DNA of 64,000 nucleotides from Oscheius onirici (Eukaryota; Nematoda; Chromadorea; Rhabditida; Rhabditidae): contig OW051470.1 of NCBI GenBank assembly GCA_932521025.1, positions 1 to 64,000 of the forward strand. The letters are read 5' to 3'. The position numbers and the translations under genes are program-made. The notes under the pieces were generated by a model. The model saw nothing but the letters and a program-made list of their open reading frames with translations. It had not been told where the DNA came from and ran no database searches. This document shows, one piece after another, positions 21,399 through 40,765 of the stretch (within the stretch, counting starts at the first letter, position 1; every line of letters starts with the position of its first letter).

Positions 21399-21716
21399 AT
21401 GCAACTCTTTTTCTTCCTGACGCTGTTGATCCCAGCAACAGCTCTCTTCCATCACCATGATCACGACTATTACTATCAGTAAGTTTTGTTAGTTTTATGT
21501 GATCCAGCGGAAAATACAGACTGGTTGAAAATCCGATAATATTAGAGAGAAAGATGGAAGGTCATACTAATCATTTTCCCCCCAGACTCTCTAAAACCTT
21601 TGTTCAGACCATATCCGTCATATGGCTACGGTTACGACAGTCATTATACACCCTACTACTACGACGACCATCATTATGGAAAAAGAAACGCTCGATCCTT
21701 CAGACTTCGTCGGTAA
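21399..21716 (+). CDS. His/Tyr-rich secreted peptide gene 3
   Basis: Two exons (21399-21478, 21608-21716) give about 62 residues. The signal peptide MQLFFFLTLLIPATA is followed by LFHHHDHDYYYQ, then YPSYGYGYDSHYTPYYYDD, then HHYGKR and a basic tail (NARSFRLRR). The Gly-Lys-Arg suggests convertase cleavage with amidation, and the basic tail could be a second product. Gene structure matches genes 2 and 4: signal plus His motif in exon 1, a phase-2 intron, then a YGYDSH-like block. The Tyr/Gly-rich part loosely recalls nematode NLP/CNC antimicrobial peptides, but no direct homology is claimed. Confidence 0.75.
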
Positions 21717-21757
21717 AATCTCACACCTTTATTAATCTCGTACTATTTACAATCCAG

Positions 21758-22026
21758 TCATTGAATTACCAGTTCCCGGTTCAGTTCTCGTCTTAAACCG
21801 TCGACACTTCTCTTGTAGTGATCGTGGTGTTGGTGGTGATAGACATCGACGTGAACGTCGTGATGGGGATGATGATCGTAGCCTCTATTATAGCCAGTGT
21901 CGTAGTGTCCGTAGTCGTGACTGAAATCTCTTGAAGCTTTCCTCCTCCAACTTACTGATGATGATAGTGTGGAAGACATGCAACGAGGATAGGAATGAAA
22001 AAGGCAAGAAGAAACAGAAGACGCAT
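21758..22026 (-). CDS. His-rich secreted peptide gene 4
   Basis: Two exons (22026-21956, 21920-21758) with a 35-bp intron encode about 76 residues, the longest of the set. The signal peptide MRLLFLLAFFIPILVAC is followed by LPHYHHHDYGHYDTGYNRG, then a block of His clusters (DHHPHHDVHVDVYHHQHHDH), a KR cleavage site and a charged tail (SVDGLRRELNRELVIQ). It has the same intron phase and position as genes 1-3 and lies tail to tail with gene 3 (41 bp apart). His makes up more than a quarter of the part between signal and KR, which favours metal binding or pH-dependent membrane activity; function is unknown. Confidence 0.75.
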
Positions 22027-22440
22027 GTTTTTCTGGTAGCAGAGCAGATAAAACTGAGACAATGTTTGTTGTCCGGGACGAGGAAAACATCATGAGATGC
22101 AACCTGGACTGACAAGAAGGATGACTCAAAAAACGGGTCAACTGAAAGATGTCGTTTTCATGACATTTTCGACTAGTTATCACCTCCTGGTGGTTGCTTT
22201 ACACGCTGAATTCGATAAACTTGGTTATAAACAAGAAAAATAGAAAAAAACAGGGTGAAAAACGCGATTGTTTCAACGAAGGGAGGCGCTGCAGTACAAC
22301 CGACTATAACTAGATCATATATATAGTTTTTTTTAGCGGTTTTGTAATTTTTAGGCGCCTTACTGCTCCCGTACCACCAACCTCAGCTCATACCGAAACT
22401 TGTCAAAAAAAATTATTCCCGGCATAAGTGAAGTTTTTCC
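22027..22440. other. Intergenic stretch right of the His-rich cluster
   Basis: Nothing gene-like is visible. It is AT-rich and presumably includes the upstream region of His-rich gene 4. Confidence 0.5.
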
Positions 22441-22558
22441 CGGCATCAAACCCATCCAGAGGCAAGTAAGTGATGGTCGAATTGGCCCACAGATGCTGAA
22501 CTTTTCTGTCTGTGACTCTCAGCCAAAAATCTACGCTTTTGCACAGATTCGAGAGGTC

Positions 22559-22842
22559 CAAAGATAGACATGGCTCCGGGCCGGAGATTCCAGGCCCGGG
22601 CCGGCCCGCTTCGGCCCGGTCCCCAGACTTGGCCGTCGGATCGGGATCGGACCAAAAATGAAGATGGTCATATTATAGCGCATTTTAGCGCATTCTAGAA
22701 CTAAATCAACGAATAATAATAATGTTATATTTTGCTGAACTTTTTTTACTAGAAATGACGAAAAAATGCAGATTTTGGTCAAAAAACACCCCTTTTTCCA
22801 AAATTTCCCCGCGGGCCGGCCCGTCAGCCATGTCTATCCAAA
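22559..22842. mobile_element. GC-rich foldback element 3
   Basis: The left end CCAAAGATAGACATGGCT is inverted at the right as AGCCATGTCTATCCAAAG with one indel. Just inside both ends lie GGGCCGGCCCG-type palindromes; the middle is AT-rich. It has no coding capacity and borders the decayed gene at 22856. Confidence 0.7.
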
Positions 22843-22855
22843 GAGTTGTATGCTT

Positions 22856-23518
22856 ACTTGAAGATTCCAGCCATGCTGAGTATCGCTTCGTATCCGTTCA
22901 CCTCCGTTTTTCCCCTTATCGGCGGAGGCTTTACTGTTAGATTGCGCTCAGCTATTCCCGTAACTGCATCGACCTCTTCAGTGAACTCGTAAGTCTTTAT
23001 CAAAATTTCCTTGAATTTGTGCGTCCAGTCAAACTTGTTCAGATCGAGTCTTTCCTGTTTACAGACCATCTGAAGATTGATTCCAGAAGTCTGCCGCCAT
23101 AGAATGTCACTCTTGCAATATGATGCGGTGTATGTCTCTCCGTCAATGATCTCCAGCTGTAAACGTTGAAGAAATTTCATGTATTTTTTCACAAACCATC
23201 CAATTTTGACCATAACTGTCAAAGATGGTCTAGAACATTGTGACAACACTGTCCTTTCCTCTAATGTCCTCGCTACAGAACTTTTTAGTTTCTACGGTAA
23301 AAACCGCGTCGTCGAAGAGACACTGAAATTACGATCATACTTTCCCAGCGCTGATTCTTGTAATGATCAGGCAGTAGCTGGACAGTCCGGAACATGAAAT
23401 TTCCCAAAGTTGGCGGATACTTTGTTGGGTAGCCATTCCAAAGATGTTCATCTTCCGATGGTTTCGTGAATCCGACAAAAGGAAAAAAAGAGTGGCAAGA
23501 GAAGCATTTCAATGACAT
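22856..23518 (-). pseudogene. Unrecognised gene or pseudogene, reading frame broken
   Basis: The clearest part is an exon (about 23157-22857) with LEIIDGETYTASYCKSDILW, MVCKQERLDLNKFDWTHKFK and AGIF, ending in a GTAAGC donor. Upstream, the frame with CLFDDAVFTVETKKFCSEDI and FDSYGQNWM would join it in phase but carries an in-frame TAG (near 23234). Still further up, a frame starting at 23518 (MSLKCFSCHSFF) ends RWESM in yet another phase. I could not build an intact protein, so it is probably a decayed gene; an odd set of introns is the alternative. Its YKNQRWESM segment resembles the YYNGGQWENM segment of the neighbouring tandem family, which may be chance. Confidence 0.4.
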
Positions 23519-23617
23519 TTTTGCCTTTGTTGTGATATAGACGACTCGGCGCTGAATACAGACTCCAAATGAGATAGGCCTCCTTTGTAAGAAACTTTCC
23601 CTTTTCCTGGTCAAGAG

Positions 23618-24846
23618 ATGAAGTCTCTCTGTTTCCTTCTTCTTCTATATTTTCTTCCCAGTTCTTCTGGTCAAGCGATTGAGATTGCGGTCAATCGAGC
23701 TCAATGGGACGCCGTCTTCAAAGCATCTATCTGTATCGAGGAACTTGCCAAGTTCTACAAACAGGGACATATCAGTACTGATGTGAGTTCTTCTGTCCCT
23801 CTTTCTAGCTCCTCTTCCAGACCATGTTCGATGACGTAGCCGTAGTCGGTGAGTCCGACACTGAAAGAATCTCCGAGAAGGACGTCCGTGAAAAGCAGCG
23901 AATAGTCGAATTGTTCAACAAGATTAGGGAAAAGTGCGGCGAGATGAGTACGGCTGACCTTCATCATTACACGAAAGCGGAAAAGAGTGTGGTCTGGGCC
24001 GGCTTCATCTGGTTCTTCACCAGCGGCAAAATGCTTCAAATGTTCACAATCTTTGAGAATGTTCAAGTACACAATTTTCTTACCTAGAAAATATTATTTT
24101 AGGGCCCATTCAAGTACAAGATCAAAGGATTCACGCTAAGTGATTGGACAGAGAAAATTGTGACTCCAAAGAGGATAATGGATCGTGTAGCTATGCACAA
24201 CGGGAAGAGAATCGTCTACTACAAGAATTTCACGTACGAAAGTGTAAGAAATCTTTAGGCATTGAATAGACTTGTATCAGGGTTTGAACATTCCAGCCAT
24301 CACAAAATCCATGAACAATCTGTTCCTCGACTACTACAACAAAGGGAAATTTGAGGAAATGGTCAAAAATGTGAGTGTGGGAGTGTCTGACAGAGTGACA
24401 GAGAGTGAAAGAGTCGAGTCAGAGAGAAGATAATCGTATCTTTCAGCACTTTCCCCCCAACATTCAGCTCAGTTTCTCTCCCTACACCGTCAGAACGCAG
24501 GAAAGATCCACCTCCGATGGAAGTCGCGAAAATGTCACAAAATTCTTTAACAATGTGCTGTACCACGCGACGGAGGCTCCCCTACCAGCCTCGAAGACCT
24601 ACTTTATCAACATTTACAACGCTACTCCCGCAGTGATTGAGACATGGTGGCGGGAGAGGGAATACCGCTTCAAGACTCGGCTGAGCATTTTTCATAAGGC
24701 TGTAAGCTCAATTATTTTCTGATATACTTTGGTTTTTCCAGGACAATCTGAGTTATCCGTGGAGCTACGACATGATCGAGATCTATCGAAAGTATCAGCC
24801 TGTTCCTGAGGATAAAAAGTGTGATCAGTTCACTTGTGATGATTGA
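23618..24846 (+). CDS. Secreted protein of a tandem family, copy 1 (unknown function)
   Basis: About seven exons. The start opens a signal peptide (MKSLCFLLLLYFLPSSSG). Conserved blocks shared with the two downstream copies, in order, are: RAQWDAVFKASICIEELAKF; MFDDVAVVGESDTERI with DVREKQRIVELF; VVWAGFIWFFTSGKMLQMF; FKYKIKGFTLSDWTEKIV; KFEEMVKN; FINIYNATPAVIETWW; LSYPWSYDMIEIY; and a cysteine tail CDQFTCDD. All introns are short and GT-AG and the frame stays open. No TM segment follows the signal, so it is probably secreted. N-glycosylation-like sites (NAT, NFT) occur. I do not recognise the family; it looks nematode-restricted. Confidence 0.7.
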
Positions 24847-25255
24847 TTGGGAAGAATGAACAGTTTTTTTAAAGCGAGTGTAACTACGAAAAATAAAATT
24901 CTTTTTTTCAGAGCAGTGAAAAATAACTGTTCGTCAATATTCTTTCCGACCAATTCCTCCTGGAAATTAATCCTTGAGGCAAATGTTGCAAAATAGCAAA
25001 AAAAACATCAGAAGAAAATCAATTTAGCGGTGAAACGTCATTTTTAACGCAAAAAATGTCGAAAACACTAGTTTTCGCCATTTTTGTGAATATTTTATCA
25101 TTTTCAATATTACTTTCTGCCTGTTTTGATAGTGACCAAATTAGTGATGCTTTGATAGCGAAAAATCGGAAGAATCGTTGCTTGTGCAGAATACAGACGA
25201 TATAATGAGATCGTCTCGGTTAGAAAACATCTCTATTTCTCTCAGAGAAACACAA

Positions 25256-26525
25256 ATGCTGGGCGCTTATCTTCTCCTCTTCTCCTGTCTCATTTCTTTC
25301 TTGTTTGGTCAAGAAGTTCCTAACAAGCCCAAGCCCATCAATCAGACAAAATGGAATCTGGCTTTTGAGGAGTCTATCGCCATTCGCGAGTTGGCCAAGT
25401 TTTACAGGAGTGGATACATCAGCACTGACGTGAGTTTACTGTCCCTCTGTCCCTCTTTTTCGTTTTCACAGTTCCCACAAATCCTTCTAGATGTTTTTCG
25501 ACGACGTGTTAGGAGAGGCCCGAACTGAGCGACTTGACCTAAGAGACGTTCGTGGAAAGACAAAGATTGTCGACCTGTTCGAACAGGTCAGGAAGAGATA
25601 CGGAGACCTGATCACGGCAGAAATTCTCAAGTACAGTAAAGTCGAATCGAGTCTAGTCTGGGCCAGTTTCACGTGGTTCTTTACCAATGGCAGAATGCTT
25701 CAAATGTACACAAAGTTGGAGAATGCCGAGTTTGTTGCGGTTTGCATCGATTTTTTTTAGATAAAAATAACTATGTAGAGCCCGTACAAGTACAAAATCA
25801 AAGCCTTTACCATTTCGGATTGGGTAGAAGGTATCCAGTTGCCGAAGAGGATAGCCACTCATGTTGCGACACTTGGCGGGAATATTCAAACCTTCTGGAA
25901 GAATGCTAGTTATGAGAGTGTAAGAAGGAGTCTCGATGTTTTATACTACTTTTCAGAACGTCAAAATGCGCGGAGTGACGAAAGTTATGCACACTATGCT
26001 GATACACTACTTTAACAATAATCAGTGGGAGGATATGGTTAGGAATGTGAGTCAAGAGACTGACTGACAACAAACATTTTCAGCTCTTCTCTCCCAAAAT
26101 CCAGCTCTCTTGGACCATGCCCAAGAGTGATAAAATCATCCGATCAGACGGAAAACTTGCCAATGTTATCGAGTTTTTCAAGATTATCAAGACGTACGCT
26201 GGCCAGGGGCATGATGTAGGAAATTTCTGGAAAGTTTTCTAATCACTTTTAGCCCTCACTTCCCGGTTCTTTCATCAATATTTACAATGTGACCGGCGGT
26301 GTCTTCGAGACCGTCAACTGGTGGCGAGTTGAGCATATCCGGATGAAGTCAAGGTTGACCATTTTTCACAAGCCCGTCAGTTTTTTTCTCGTTGAGCAAA
26401 TGATATAATTGATTCAGCACAATTTGAGCTATCCGTGGAGCTACGAGCAGCTTGATATTTATACGAAGGAAGAGAAGCTCTACAATGAGAACAATTGTCC
26501 TGATCAGTACCACTGTGATAGTTAG
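25256..26525 (+). CDS. Secreted protein of a tandem family, copy 2
   Basis: It has the same exon layout as copy 1. Signal peptide MLGAYLLLFSCLISFLFG; then TKWNLAFEESIAIRELAKFY; MFFDDVLGEARTERLDLRDV; KIVDLFEQVRKRYGDL; LVWASFTWFFTNGRMLQMYT; YKIKAFTISDW; NNQWEDMVRN; LFSPKIQLSW; FINIYNVTGGVFETVNWW; SYPWSYEQLDIYTKE; and the ending NCPDQYHCDS. Frame and splice sites appear intact. The spacing from copy 1 (410 bp) and like orientation indicate tandem duplication. The final CPDxYxCD motif is conserved in all copies and may form a disulphide. Confidence 0.7.
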
Positions 26526-26999
26526 CTTTCGGAAATAAAAAATCGCTGAGAAATGGAAATCTTTTAGGGATTCACGGGGAAATCTGGCTCTGGTAGCCAG
26601 TATGACCCATTCTAAAATTTGAAAGAGTGCCTCCCAGGCTCGTACGGAAAGTTGGTGCAACAGTTTCTGGATCGTTTTGAATGACCAGGTAGGAGAATTA
26701 TGCGATTTTGTTTTTATATATTGCACCCTAGACTATATCTCATTGGAGCTTGTGAAACCCGGATGCTATAACGATTCCCGTCTTTGCTCCAAGATTCCAG
26801 AAAATTTTGCCTAGACCGCACCTTCCACCGACTGATCATGAGGTGACAAATCACTTTAGAAAGTTTCTAACTCTGTTCCCTTTAGTCATCCAAAAATATA
26901 GTTTTTGCCTGTCGAGTTTTAAAAATTACAGTGCAGAATACAAACTTTCTAATAAGTATCCCGTAGCCATACCATAAATTTCATCTTATTGCCAGAGAG

Positions 27000-28152
27000 A
27001 TGATCTTTCCTTCTCTCCTATTCGTCTTTCTTGCCCGGTATCATCCATCCAACAGCATCCCAGTCAACGGTACCAAATGGAACCGAGTCTTCAAGGCAGC
27101 TGAATGCGTCAAAGATATGGCCGATTCCTACAAGAAGGGACCTATCCGCACAGAGGTGAGTATTCACTATTTCGAGTCCCAGTTCTAGATAATGTTCGAC
27201 GACGTCTATGGAGAAGCCCGGACGGAAAGAGTCGAAATGCTGGACGTTCGGGGAAAACAAAAGATTATAGATCTGTACGAGCAGATCAGGAAAAGATACG
27301 GGGACCTCCACAAGGCTGACCTTCAAGAATGGACGAAATCTGAACTGTATTTGGTCTGGGCCAACTTTATCTGGTTCTTTACCAGTGGTCGAATGATTCG
27401 AGTCTACATCAAGTTTGAGAGAAATGAGGGGAATGTGGTTTCAACCTTTTCGTTTGGTAAGAAAAAAGATTTAGGATGGATACAAGTACAAAATCAAAGC
27501 CTTCACCATGGCTGATTGGGTGGAGAAGATTGTGCCTCCGCGCCATGACTATACTCCTTACGAAAGTGTAAGCTTGGATTGTTGGAGTCACTCTTCTTCA
27601 GAATGTTAACATGATTTCTGTGACTCGAGTCATGTTTGCCATGCTGGTCCGGTACTACAATGGGGGACAGTGGGAGAATATGGCGGCAAAGGTGAATTTT
27701 TTGGGACAGAGAGTCTCTTCAGCTCTTCTCACCCAAAATCACGCTCACTTTCCGTATTCCCAGCTCGACAAGGAGATTACTTTGAATGGAAAACTCGGCA
27801 ACGTCACCAGATTCTTCGACGGCGTAAAGTTGGCGACACACACTACGTATAGAAAATCTTTCAGTTTTATTCAACTTTTTTTTTCAAGCCCGGCTACAGT
27901 AACTTTGTCAACATTTACAACGTGACTGCCGGCGTCTTTGAGACCATTTCCTGGTGGAAGACGGGAATGATTCGAATGAAGTCAAGACTGACCATTTGTT
28001 ACATGCCGGTTTGTACCTTTTTTTATCGGAGAGAGTTGTTTTAGCACAATGTGAGCTATTCCTGGAGATACGAGATGATTGACATGTACCACAAGACGGA
28101 CGTCATCGATACTCACAACAATTGTCCGGACGAATACACTTGTGATGCCTAA
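27000..28152 (+). pseudogene. Tandem family copy 3, frame broken
   Basis: The signal peptide (MIFPSLLFVFLARYHPS) and the blocks TKWNRVFKAAECVKDMADSY, MFDDVYGEARTERVEMLDVR, LVWANFIWFFTSGRMIRVY, YKIKAFTMADWVEKIVPP, YYNGGQWENMAAK, FVNIYNVTAGVFETISWW and the ending NCPDEYTCDA match copy 2. In the exon after the QWENM block the frame shifts by one base near 27765 (CCCAGCTCGACAAGG): upstream it reads LFSPKITLTF, downstream ITLNGKLGNV. As written this gives an early stop. It is either a recent pseudogene or a sequencing error, because the rest is well conserved. Confidence 0.6.
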
Positions 28153-29639
28153 TATTTTTTTGCGTTCACACCAGAACCGGAAATTGTAGTCTTTCATAAA
28201 ACTCGTTTTCCGAAAAGTGTCATCGCTCTTCCGGCTATTGTCGAATCACTCCTGAAATCGGGCTCACTACTAACAGAGCAGTAATTACCTACCTCAATCT
28301 CTTTGTAAGTCCAAGTTTCTTCCAAGGTCCAGGAAATGAAGAGACCATATAAGAATCTGCAAATACAAGTTTGTTAAAGAAAAAATGGGGAAAGCTTTAG
28401 AAGGTCCAGTGAAAACGGAGTTATCCAAACGGCGTTCTTTGTGGCCCTCCAGCTGCTGGCATTCCCTTGAGCCGTGCCGCGCGCTGTCGATTTATGTCTT
28501 TTTTCATTGACGAAAGTCTGCACTTCTGGGGATTAAAAAGAGCAAAATATCAATGATGCAGGTGAACCCTTGACTTTCTGATTAGTGGACTTTCTGACAC
28601 TGAGCTAAAACCCCAGCGAACCAGCGTGTTTTTGTTTCCCATGTTGTGTGAAGGGGGGAGAGTGGGACATGCATCAAGAGGAATCTGGAACAGGGAGAAA
28701 AGAGTGCATGAATTGGAGCCTGGAACAGGAAGAAAACAGAACTTGACATGTCTCATCTTTTCTCGCACTCTCCTTCTGATGAGAGAATCCAGTTCCAAAA
28801 CCTTTTCATCTCGACGCACCGTCCTCTCTCCCCGATATAAGAACTTTCGAAAGAATCTGCCAACAGTCGGTCCGGAGTTGTTGGGTTACCTTATAAAACA
28901 CAAAGCGTTCTCAAGGAATCGCCTCCAGCACCACGGTGCGAATTTTTGACAAGTCTTGCTCTCTCACTCTCTGTACTTCGGTACAAAAACCTTCTTCCCA
29001 ACTCCATTACTTGACTGACTTTTTTTGCTTATTCTCTCTGATCTCGTTTATTTTTTAATAGCTTTCCATCTCAAAATATTTTTGAAACCCCTGTTGATCC
29101 AACTGCTGGAACCAAAACAGAAACAGTGGGTGATGCATGAAGGCCAGGGTTTAGTCAGACCATGAGACTGTTTATAGCGACAGAGAGGACCGGAACTCGA
29201 CTTTGTAGTTTTCCCTATTTCTGGAAGTTTCTCTCATTTTCGAGAGTTTTCCATTCAAATTTCCCATATGTTTACCCTTCCGGTAGTTCTCTCCCTTTAA
29301 CCAACTTCTCTGTCCCTGACCTTTAGTTGATCTTCCGTACAGCACATTGTGGTTACACAGACGGGATTCGTCACCTGCCCGGCGACCAAACTGTCACTAT
29401 AAAACTGAAGCCGAGACAAAACAGAGCCAAAGTCTCTTTTTCTTTCATGTCTCCAATCTAGCACATTACATTACATATGATCTCCCATGTTTTTCCCTCA
29501 ATTTCTGTAATTCTGATCTTCCGGTCCGATAAGTCATCGTGTTTACTCTCTATGCAAAGTTTGGGCGAACATAGATTCCTATATAGACTCTGCTACCAGT
29601 GTTTTCATAAAAATCTTTTACGATCATCGAAACTTCCAG
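28153..29639. other. Intergenic stretch after the tandem family
   Basis: I see no gene supported by start, splice sites and a conserved motif. Several short ORFs on both strands are compositional. Confidence 0.5.
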
Positions 29640-30911
29640 ATGATTCTTCCGATAACCATTCTCCTCTTCGTTCTTCAAGCAGCTGCCGGTCAGGAAACTT
29701 GTGAGTTCAATGGGAAATGATAAAAAATGTAAAAAAAACTGAAAGATATAGCCAAACAATTCGATTGGATAGATTACCAAGTAAGTCCAGCGGCTTGTCT
29801 GGAAGTGTGCTGGAGCGCCTCTTCGAGATAGCGGGAAAAGGTGTCAAAAGTCTGGAAAGGAAATTGTATCGAATCGCCTTTTCTCGAAAAACCTTGCGAA
29901 TTCAAGCCTTTTTCCATTTTTTAACCTTTTTTCAACATTACGCTTTACCGGTTTTGAATCAGCAAAAAGCAAAATGGCCATTACGATCGTGTTCAGCACT
30001 CTCGAAAACTCTAGAAACTAAAAACGGCACCTGGTAAAAAGTAGCGAATTCAAGCCTTTTTGCGATTTTTCCACCCTTTTTTAATAAGTCACTTGGGGGT
30101 TTTTTTTAGCAACAAAAACGAAAATGGACATCCCAGGCGTGTTCAGGATCCTCGGAAACCCTAAAAACTAAAATGCAAAAAAGACTTTTTGTCGGCGGAA
30201 AAATCCGAACAATTAACTTTTTACAAGTTCAATCTTTTGAGGTATCAAAAGTCTCCGACCCTGTGAAAACAGAGGTTGGTAAAATTTTGAAAAGCTCTCT
30301 CTTAGAAGAGAGTAGCAACATATTATTTTCCTAGTTATATTTCGCGCATTGTGCAAGCTCTGAAGAAGTTTTTTCGCTGGGTCATCGTCTCTATTTCAGT
30401 GGACCCTCGCTGTGCCTCCGTCTCCTGTCCCGTCGGCTACAAGTGTATTATTTTTGAGGGCAACTGTAAGAAGCCTCCTTGTCCTCTCACTCGCCCTGTC
30501 TGTGCTCCAAATGGTAAGAAACTAGAAATTTTTCAACGGAATACTTTTTCAGATCCAAAGAATCCCTGTGCTGATCACGCTTGTCCTTATGGACAAGTCT
30601 GTGAGAATGTCCAGGTCCAGTGCTTTGTTCCTCCTTGGTAAGTTCCTCCGCTTCTCTCATTATAACCTTTCAGCTATCCAATCCCTGAATGCCGCAATCC
30701 CTCAGAAACTGTCCAGCCAGGTCAACGTTGTGGTCTCCACGAGCACTTTGACTCCTGTACCGGATGTGACAGCACTTGTGAAAACAAGCAAGTAGCCTGT
30801 GCGGCCATCTGCAAGGCTCCCGGAGCTTGTCGCTGCAACCAAGGCTTCTATCGTCACAAGAACGGATCATGTGTTACTGAAGCCGTTTGTGACGAAAGCA
30901 AAACTGAATAA
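29640..30911 (+). CDS. Secreted cysteine-rich protein with TIL-like carboxy end
   Basis: Four exons (29640-29700, 30400-30513, 30553-30637, 30674-30911) join in phase to about 165 residues. The signal peptide is MILPITILLFVLQAAAG. Two short modules follow: DPRCASVSCPVGYKCIIFEG and NPCADHACPYGQVCENVQVQ, each of the CxxxxCxxGxxC type. The last part has ten or more cysteines (GLHEHFDSCTGCDSTCENKQ, then CKAPGACRCNQGFYRHKNGS, then CV...VC) and fits a trypsin-inhibitor-like (TIL) domain. Such proteins are usually secreted protease inhibitors; activity here is inferred. Intron 1 (700 bp) holds a dispersed repeat also found in unc-79. An AATAAA overlaps the stop. Confidence 0.8.
29862..30330 (+). repeat. 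Dispersed 470-bp non-coding repeat, copy 1
   Basis: It matches 42584-43085 along its whole length in the same orientation. Shared stretches include AATCAGCAAAAAGCAAAATG, TTTGTCGGCGG, TTAACTTTTTACAAGTTCAA and CTGTGAAAACAGAGGTTGG. Inside, the motif CGAATTCAAGCCTTTTT occurs twice, so the unit is itself partly duplicated. It has no ORF or obvious terminal inverted repeats. Both copies lie in introns. Confidence 0.85.
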
Positions 30912-31046
30912 AGCTGTATAATGATCTCTTTCTGACGTATACAATTTTTCTTTTCCGAACTCTCGCCAGTCTCAAGCTTTATGTCTCAGCTTCCCAAGCT
31001 TTCAAAGACCTATATAGCCGCGAAAGATACGTTTCCGATTGGATCA

Positions 31047-31823
31047 ATGCGTCTCTTCGTCTTCTGCTCCCTTCTTTTGGGAGCAGCCGCTCAGTTCTGT
31101 CCTACTGGATGGATCCTCTTCGAAAATACCTGCTATCAGTACCACAGCAATTCTACAATCTCCGGTTTCTACGAGACTCTGGTCCAGCGATGCAAGGATG
31201 TGGATGCGGTCATGGCTGCGGCTGAGACAAAGACAGAATTTACCTTTCTAGATGGTCTGTTCTTTTAAATTTTAGAGATCAAATAAATTTAAGGCTTGTC
31301 CAAGAAAGAGATCGAACAAATTTCTAACCTGGTAACCAATCCAAAAAGGCTCGGACATCTCTTCATGCTGGGAGCCAGAAGAATTGGCAAAAGTAGAAAC
31401 TGGCTCAAAGAGGACGGCTTACCGTACAATCCGAAGAACTGGTGTCCTGGCTGGGGCAACGATAACAATAAGGGGCAGCAGAACTATGCCTGTGTGAGTT
31501 CTGGAACCAGTTTTCATTGAAAACTGTTCAGATCCGCACAACCAAATTCCCTCAATCCTGTATCGATGACCAGAACCTGGCTGGAGTGTTCGGCTACCGT
31601 TTCGCCTGCAAGAAGCCCTCCTATCCTCAGGCCACTTTCGAATATCTCAATGGAAAATGTACTCCGCCCAAAATCGCCAGAGAGGTGAAAGATTTCGTCA
31701 AAGGTCAGTATCAGAAGTTTTTTGTCTAGCTGTCTCTGTGTTTCTGTGTCCTAATTTATTTCTATTCGATCACATTCCAATGGAAGCCTTCTTTTCCATC
31801 CAGTCGGTAAGTCTTCCTCATGA
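31047..31823 (+). CDS. Secreted C-type lectin-like protein
   Basis: Four exons (31047-31253, 31294-31493, 31532-31703, 31804-31823) give about 199 residues. The signal peptide MRLFVFCSLLLGAAAQ is followed directly by the canonical opening FCPTGWILFENTCYQYH. Later conserved elements are KKEIEQISNLV, the LGARRIGKSRNW stretch in the place of the lectin WIG region, WCPGWGNDNN, YACIR and the closing cysteine pattern FACKKPS. No clear EPN or QPD sugar motif is present, so calcium-dependent sugar binding is doubtful. Nematode lectin-like proteins are often secreted and infection-responsive; that role is inference. The last exon is tiny and its end is less certain. Confidence 0.8.
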
Positions 31824-31874
31824 TTGCCGTAAGGCTGGAGATACTCTGTTCTAGGGACCTGAAACGGACTGTTC

Positions 31875-40550
<8,676 letters not shown>

Positions 40551-40765
40551 CGGCGAGACGGAGGTCGATTGACCGGAAGATGACCGGAGTACGAGATCGG
40601 ACGCGGTAATTAGTGACCGGGGAGAAGGTAAGGTCAATCGAGGGACTGAACTCATAGTTCAGAGTGTCTGTCCCTCTGTCCAGTAGCACAGAAAAACATA
40701 AGTGACTTTCATTGTCTCTATAGCACCGAAAAAAAAACTTTAAGTATGACAGAATATGCACCGAT

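Noticed and set aside
28550..28950. ORFs on both strands in the gap before the TIL gene
   Set aside because: No recognisable domain, no signal peptide, no splice logic; probably random.
29740..29790. Possible small exon (CCAAACAATTCGATTGGATAGA) in the TIL gene
   Set aside because: Including it puts the next exon out of frame; joining exon 1 directly to 30400 keeps phase and the cysteine pattern.
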